Source: Pholiota molesta
Lineage: Eukaryota; Basidiomycota; Agaricomycetes; Agaricales; Strophariaceae
Reading direction: 5' to 3'
NCBI GenBank assembly: GCA_014925825.1
Contig: JACGCK010000449.1
Coordinates: forward strand, 1 to 23,132
DNA length: 23,132 nucleotides
Positions within the stretch are counted from its first letter, which is position 1; each line of letters opens with the position of its first letter. The translations under genes were made by a program, and so were the position numbers. The notes under the pieces are model-generated. The model did not search any database, was not told the DNA's origin, and saw only the letters and a list, made by a program, of their open reading frames with translations. Of the stretch, positions 19,023-23,132 are shown one piece after another.

Positions 19023-19995
19023 ATGTACCACCGCGACTCACGACCTTTTGCCTACGACGACCAAAACATGGCTTACTCTTCTAGCCACATTCCCAACAGC
19101 AGTGGCACAGACTACCCACCGACAGACTATAATCCTCAAGATGTCTCTAGTCATTACTATGCTGCGCCTACGCCTGAAATTAGTGGCGCCAATGCTGATA
19201 GTATGTCCTCGCTTAACGTGTCGCCCTACATTTACTGACATCATCGCAGCTACTAATCCAGCTTCCCCGTACTTTCGTAGTATGACGCCGTCTCTAGTGT
19301 CCGCAAATCGCTACCCTAGCGCCAGTCGCCCAACGATTCGCGGTACTACAATTCTCAAGGATATGGGTCATCGACTTCAGCGTCTTCCTCTCAACCTATG
19401 TATGGTTCTCAGCAATCATCCTATCCATCTCAATATACACCTGCATCAGACCAACGCTCTCTCCCTCTAGGCCATAGACATCAGCAACAGGTTCCATTCA
19501 TCCCAACACCGTCAGAGATCGCACATTCCTATTCCAATTATCCTCCTCAAGGGGCACGCTCGCCTGGCGTTCCAGAGAACCTATATTCATCGTCTCTGGA
19601 CTATCCTGCTCCGCCGCATATGGTGCCGTCTTCTCATGGAACCCACGGGCACCGTCCATCGCGCATTCTGACCGGACGTCCACGTACGCTATCGGGAGCG
19701 AATAGTACGTCTCCTCCTTCTGCTTCGTCTCCGTCAGGCGAACGATTTCTTTGCGAGAAGTGTGGCAAGACGTTCTCAAGGTCTCATGATCGCAAACGAC
19801 ATCATGAAACGCAACACACTCCTATTCCTGTCATGCATACTTGTCACCATTGCCAAAAAGAATTTAGCAGGTAAGGGTCCACCCACCGGCCTGGATTTCG
19901 CTTTCCGTTGATTGAGATCTATCTTCTTTTCCTTTCCTTGCAGAGCTGATTCGCTCAAAAGACACCTAGATAACGGTTGCGATATGAATTCGTAA
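19023..19995 (+). CDS. C2H2 zinc-finger transcription regulator
   Basis: Exons: 19023-19200, 19250-19870, 19944-19995 (TAA 19993-19995). The N-terminal two thirds is low-complexity, rich in Ser, Tyr, Pro and Gln, as in fungal transcription factors. The C-terminus has a C2H2 finger (FLCEKCGKTFSRSHDRKRHH, followed by E-T-Q-H) and a second finger of C-x2-C-x12-H-x4-C type that crosses the last intron (CHHCQKEFSR, then ADSLKRHLDNGC). The protein is presumably nuclear and DNA-binding; its targets are unknown. Within exon 2 the frame changes near 19322: codons up to RYPSA are in one frame and QSPNDSRYYNSQ onwards in another. One extra C at 19322-19323 joins them, which I prefer to an intron of 23-38 nt. 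The start at 19023 is the first ATG in frame. Confidence 0.78.
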
Positions 19996-21366
19996 TCCCA
20001 GAGGAGATCTCCCCGCCATATCCTGTCGTTGCATCTATGTATACCATCTATAATATCTGGTCCTCACATTGGTTACTCATCTGTTTTGGGCTGTCTGTGA
20101 ACAGCAAACGAATTCCTCGAAAGTTTGTCCATGGTAGGTTATAAATATGTGTTCATGCAACTTCATGGTATACACTGTCAGACACTGTCACTTGCTGATC
20201 ATTTACTAGAGATAAGTAGTCGATGGGGATATAATATCTTCATCCGCCGGATTATATGATCTCCGAATAAGCTAAAGATAGCTGGATATCAAAATGGTGT
20301 AGCGCCTGTACGGCATGTTGCGCAAATGGGAAATTAATCGATCTGAGATGAATTACTTCTGCCAGGAAATGGGATACATACAAGTATCACTGTAGCAATG
20401 TCATGAATCATATCCGCAACCTACTTGGATCCATACATATTATGTTTTCAGTGCTTTCAATTCAACTTCAATTTCCGTTCAAGCCCGTCGCTGGCCTGTT
20501 GTTCGACATCTGATTCGCACGTATCATTCACGGCAGCATTCGAGAATTTATAGACGCCTGTCCGTTGTCCGTTAATACTTTACTACTAGGCAAACATGAC
20601 GCATATTCTAAATGATATCATCAGAACGGGACATTTACGCAGAACGGTAAGTAAACCCCTTTGCGCTAAAGTTAAAAGCCTAGAACAGGACTTCGCAAAT
20701 TAAATAAGCAATTTTACATGTTAGTGTCTGTCGATTCTCAGACTAAGCCTATCATACGAAATCTCTGCATTTTTAAATAAGCTCCACGCCCATATACCGT
20801 CTAGCATCTTTTCTATTCGAGTCAAGATCGATTCCCTACAAGTATATGTCGCCGTTGCTAAGTTGGAACACCCTTGATAGATTAAAATGCGCGTACAGTT
20901 TGACTAACTCTACTTTGTCGATGTCTCCCCACAGCAAAACAAGAAGAGGAAGTTAACCATAATTAGGCGACGGTAATCTATCTTGATGAAAGATTAAAAG
21001 AATCAGGAACAGTCGGTGACTTGACTACCATGACCAGTTGATCAGTTCAATATATGTCGGTGGAGCTCGGCCGTCGACGACATGTATATGTTTATCGTCG
21101 AATATAACGAAACAGTCCTGAGAATAGACTCGGTCGCGACCATCTTATCGCGTTTCGCAGCTCTCTAAATCAGCTGTACGAACCCAGGACGCAGCGCATA
21201 CACGGCATATGTATATCCCGTTGCATGAAGGGCCAGAAGCGCCATGATCGAATATGTTGCGCAGTTTCGAGCCGAGAGACAGAAGGAATGGAATGAGAGA
21301 GACTGCGACCACATGTTTCAACGCAAGCGGGAAGTCGAAACACCGAGTACGTAGAGCGCAGATGAT
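19996..21366. other. 1.37 kb between convergent genes, nothing recognised
   Basis: The C2H2 gene and the Cwc24-like gene converge on this AT-rich stretch. No ORF above 60 codons lies within it, and I see no RNA gene or long repeat. It should hold both transcript ends. Confidence 0.5.
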
Positions 21367-22500
21367 CTATTCGGAATCGTCATCATTTGACTCTTCTCCC
21401 TGATCATGAACTGTGGCCAAGCCTTCAATTTGAACACCGGGACCGTTATCATTTTCATCGTCCTGCTTCGCCTCTTTGTCCGCCCTCTTCTTGTTGATCT
21501 TCTCGATGATTTTGTCGGCCCGGTTAAAGATGCCGCCCGTTGGAGTGCCACAAGCAAGGCATTTTGGAGTTTTGGCATATCGTTTTATGGCGCAGGAAGA
21601 GCAGTAGTAATGGCCACAACGTGTCACGACGGGATCAGTGTAGTGTTTCCGACATATCAAACATGCGAAGGGCACGTCTTCGTCTGAATCTTCATCCGAC
21701 GAGACGTCTTCAACCTGCTTCTTGGGTTTTCTGCAAGTTTATCAAGTTGCCATCCAGCTAGATCTGAACGAAGTAAACGTTAATAAGTTCGTTGGTTAAA
21801 AGATAAGTAATTCAAACTCACATGTACCACGGTCGTGGAGGAACTTGCACGTGTCGCCGAAACCACAATAGCGGTTTCTGTTAAGAAATGAAGTGATCAG
21901 TCTCGATGAAGTAACTTGCTGGAAAGTTTAATAAGAACATACCTTTATAATCTTTACACACATCTGGCTGATAATCAACGATCGTCACAGTCCGAATAGT
22001 ACTGGTGCTTCGTTGTGGGCCAACCCTCATGGCTTTAGGAACCTCCGTGCTTTTCTTGATATGGGACTTATATGCACTCTGACCATGGTACTTTCCATCG
22101 TCCGGAATCTCATCCTCCTCCCCAGCATCTGCCTTCTCCTTGCGTCTCCTTTTAGCGAGAAGCTCCTCCGCCTCGTCTCCGGCGATGATCTCCAGCGCAG
22201 CGTTGGCGTGCGAGCCCGCCGCTGTCCACTTCACGTCGGGGCCCTCCCTCTCAGGCGCATCAAAGTCATCGACCCCGTCGCGTTGAGAAGATGTGCGCTT
22301 AGTCCCGGCGCTGAGAAGACTCGTAGGCCTTTCTTCGTTGATGCACGACTTCAGATTTGGCGTGCTCGAAGACGACGCCAAACCTGGCCGTGGCGAATCA
22401 GTCGCAACAGGCGATAGAGAACGTTTCCTGGTTGTCGTCGGGCGCCCTTGCCCTTTTTCTTAAAGAATGGGACATTGACTGGCTCTTCTGCAGATGCCAT
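21367..22500 (-). CDS. cwc24: Cwc24/RNF113-type CCCH-RING splicing factor, apparent frameshifts
   Basis: Exons on the - strand: 22500-21943, 21877-21822, 21763-21367. The start MASAEEPVNVPFFKKKGKG fits the basic N-terminus of the family. A Lys/Glu-rich middle leads to DYQPDVCKDYK, then a CCCH finger (YCGFGDTCKFLHDRG) and LAGWQLDKL. The C3HC4 RING follows (FACLICRKHYTDPVV, RCGHYYCSSCAIKRY, KCLACGTPTGGIFN), with an acidic tail ending SE. The domain order CCCH then RING is that of Cwc24 in yeast and RNF113A in animals, a factor of the activated spliceosome. Three places each need one extra base to keep the frame: 22445-22447 (CCC on the + strand), 21873-21874 (GG) and 21727-21730 (TTTT). All are homopolymers and conserved coding resumes after each, so sequence errors are more likely than decay. 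Confidence 0.82.
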
Positions 22501-23132
22501 GGTGGGTGTTCAAAGTCAAGAAAGCCGCTGCTGCAGACGACGATGACAAACGGCTGAAATAGCGTCGCCAAACCACCGAAGTGAGTTGACTGGTGTAGGT
22601 TGACTCCAAAGGCCCATGGCTGACTCAGCACATTATACATACATGCGTGACCGGCATAGAGCCGCGTGACTGAATGTAACCGCGCGTCGCGAGTAGATGA
22701 TGTTCATGTTGCCACTTCTGGTGCACCATAGTGGCTCAACATGGCGAGCTTGGCTCGTCTCGAATCCCCTATAAAGATCCTTGTCGAGTGCATTCCTCCC
22801 ACCAAATCCCTCACTATCTGCCGCCCTTCACTCCCTGGCTTCACGTCCCGTTTTTTGCTCGCGCTCTCCATGGCCATGAGGTCCAACACAAGGCACTTTT
22901 CGTTCTCATGCTCGACGGCCTCGAGGCCGCCTATCCCATATCCGACCTGCCTCAGACATGGACGTATATCGGTATATCAATTCAAGCGCTCGCGATGAGC
23001 AGCCCATCGATTGACGTGTAAAATTGAATTCATATTAACAACAGGTCCGGGACAGTGAACCAGGTGGGTACTCTCCTTGACTTTTTCTATTAACGCAATT
23101 TGTTCTTTTCAAGTCAAAGGGAAAATCTCCTT
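22501..23132 (+). other. Possible promoter and first exons of a gene running off the right edge
   Basis: A TATAAA box (22770-22775) is followed by a C/T-rich stretch (about 22790-22870), like a fungal promoter and leader on the + strand, divergent from the cwc24 gene. Several ATGs follow. One reading is a tiny first exon ATG-GAC at 22958-22963 with a GTATAT donor, then AACAACAG at about 23037-23044 followed by a 19-nt segment with a GTGGGT donor. This cannot be confirmed from the window, and no family is recognisable. Confidence 0.25.

Noticed and set aside
19297..19380. A second intron of 23-38 nt in the C2H2 gene
   Set aside because: Several tiny GT-AG pieces would restore phase, but one missing C at 19322-19323 explains the frame change with both sides kept, and matches the error pattern elsewhere.
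18889..19470. A 193-codon open frame over the C2H2 gene start
   Set aside because: It is Thr/Leu/His-rich shadow translation. The frame from 19023 plus spliced exons gives the zinc fingers and the low-complexity Ser/Tyr/Gln region.
21878..21942. Alternative donor at 21937 (GTTCTT) giving KGINRYC in the Cwc24 CCCH finger
   Set aside because: It restores the frame without an error, but the consensus donor GTATGT at 21942 plus one added base gives K-E-T-x-Y-C, the family pattern. The alternative remains possible.
21367..22500. Calling the Cwc24-like gene a pseudogene
   Set aside because: All domain residues are intact on both sides of three one-base homopolymer contractions; a decaying gene would also show substitutions in the RING and CCCH cysteines.
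1..23132. CRISPR arrays, bacterial operons, secondary-metabolite or defence clusters
   Set aside because: No regularly spaced repeats and no operon-like spacing. The genes are spliced eukaryotic housekeeping genes without core biosynthetic enzymes.

Overview
The window looks like chromosomal DNA of a filamentous basidiomycete, most likely an Agaricomycete. Genes are dense and cut by many 50-65 bp introns. One is a DUF6533-type membrane protein of the kind expanded in Agaricomycetes, and the mobile element is a Ngaro-type tyrosine-recombinase retrotransposon. All gene models were read by eye from conserved motifs and splice signals. No search was run.

Layout. Positions 1-203 hold the 3' end of a + strand gene (probable SRPBCC-fold protein). 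A 5.7 kb Ngaro element (204-5881) sits in its last codons, and the gene's original final codons resume at 5882-5902. The element has the A1-[gag, RT-RNase H, YR]-B1-A2-B2 split-direct-repeat structure. Then follow: a Rho-family GTPase (6142-7236, +, eight exons including a 7-nt micro-exon); a gene-poor 1.6 kb; an Isa2/ISCA2-type iron-sulfur assembly protein (8844-9567, -); a DUF6533-type seven-helix protein (10139-11512, +); 2.6 kb without a recognisable gene; a CRAL-TRIO protein with a C-terminal membrane helix (14142-15633, +); a Ppg1-type PP2A-like phosphatase (15881-17229, -); 1.8 kb without a recognisable gene; a C2H2 zinc-finger regulator (19023-19995, +); and a Cwc24/RNF113-type CCCH-RING splicing factor (21367-22500, -). 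The right end holds only a possible promoter and first exon.

The host genes do not form a pathway or cluster. They are ordinary housekeeping or signalling genes (Rho signalling, mitochondrial Fe-S assembly, lipid transfer, PP2A-like phosphatase, splicing).

The most notable points are: the position of the Ngaro insertion, which keeps the reading frame across the empty site and supplies a new stop codon; the 7-nt Rho micro-exon that encodes the core of switch I; a GC-AG intron splitting the Rho P-loop; several AAG acceptors and very short introns; and a set of apparent one-base homopolymer contractions in otherwise intact genes (SRPBCC, C2H2, Cwc24, all element ORFs), which look more like sequencing or assembly errors than gene decay.
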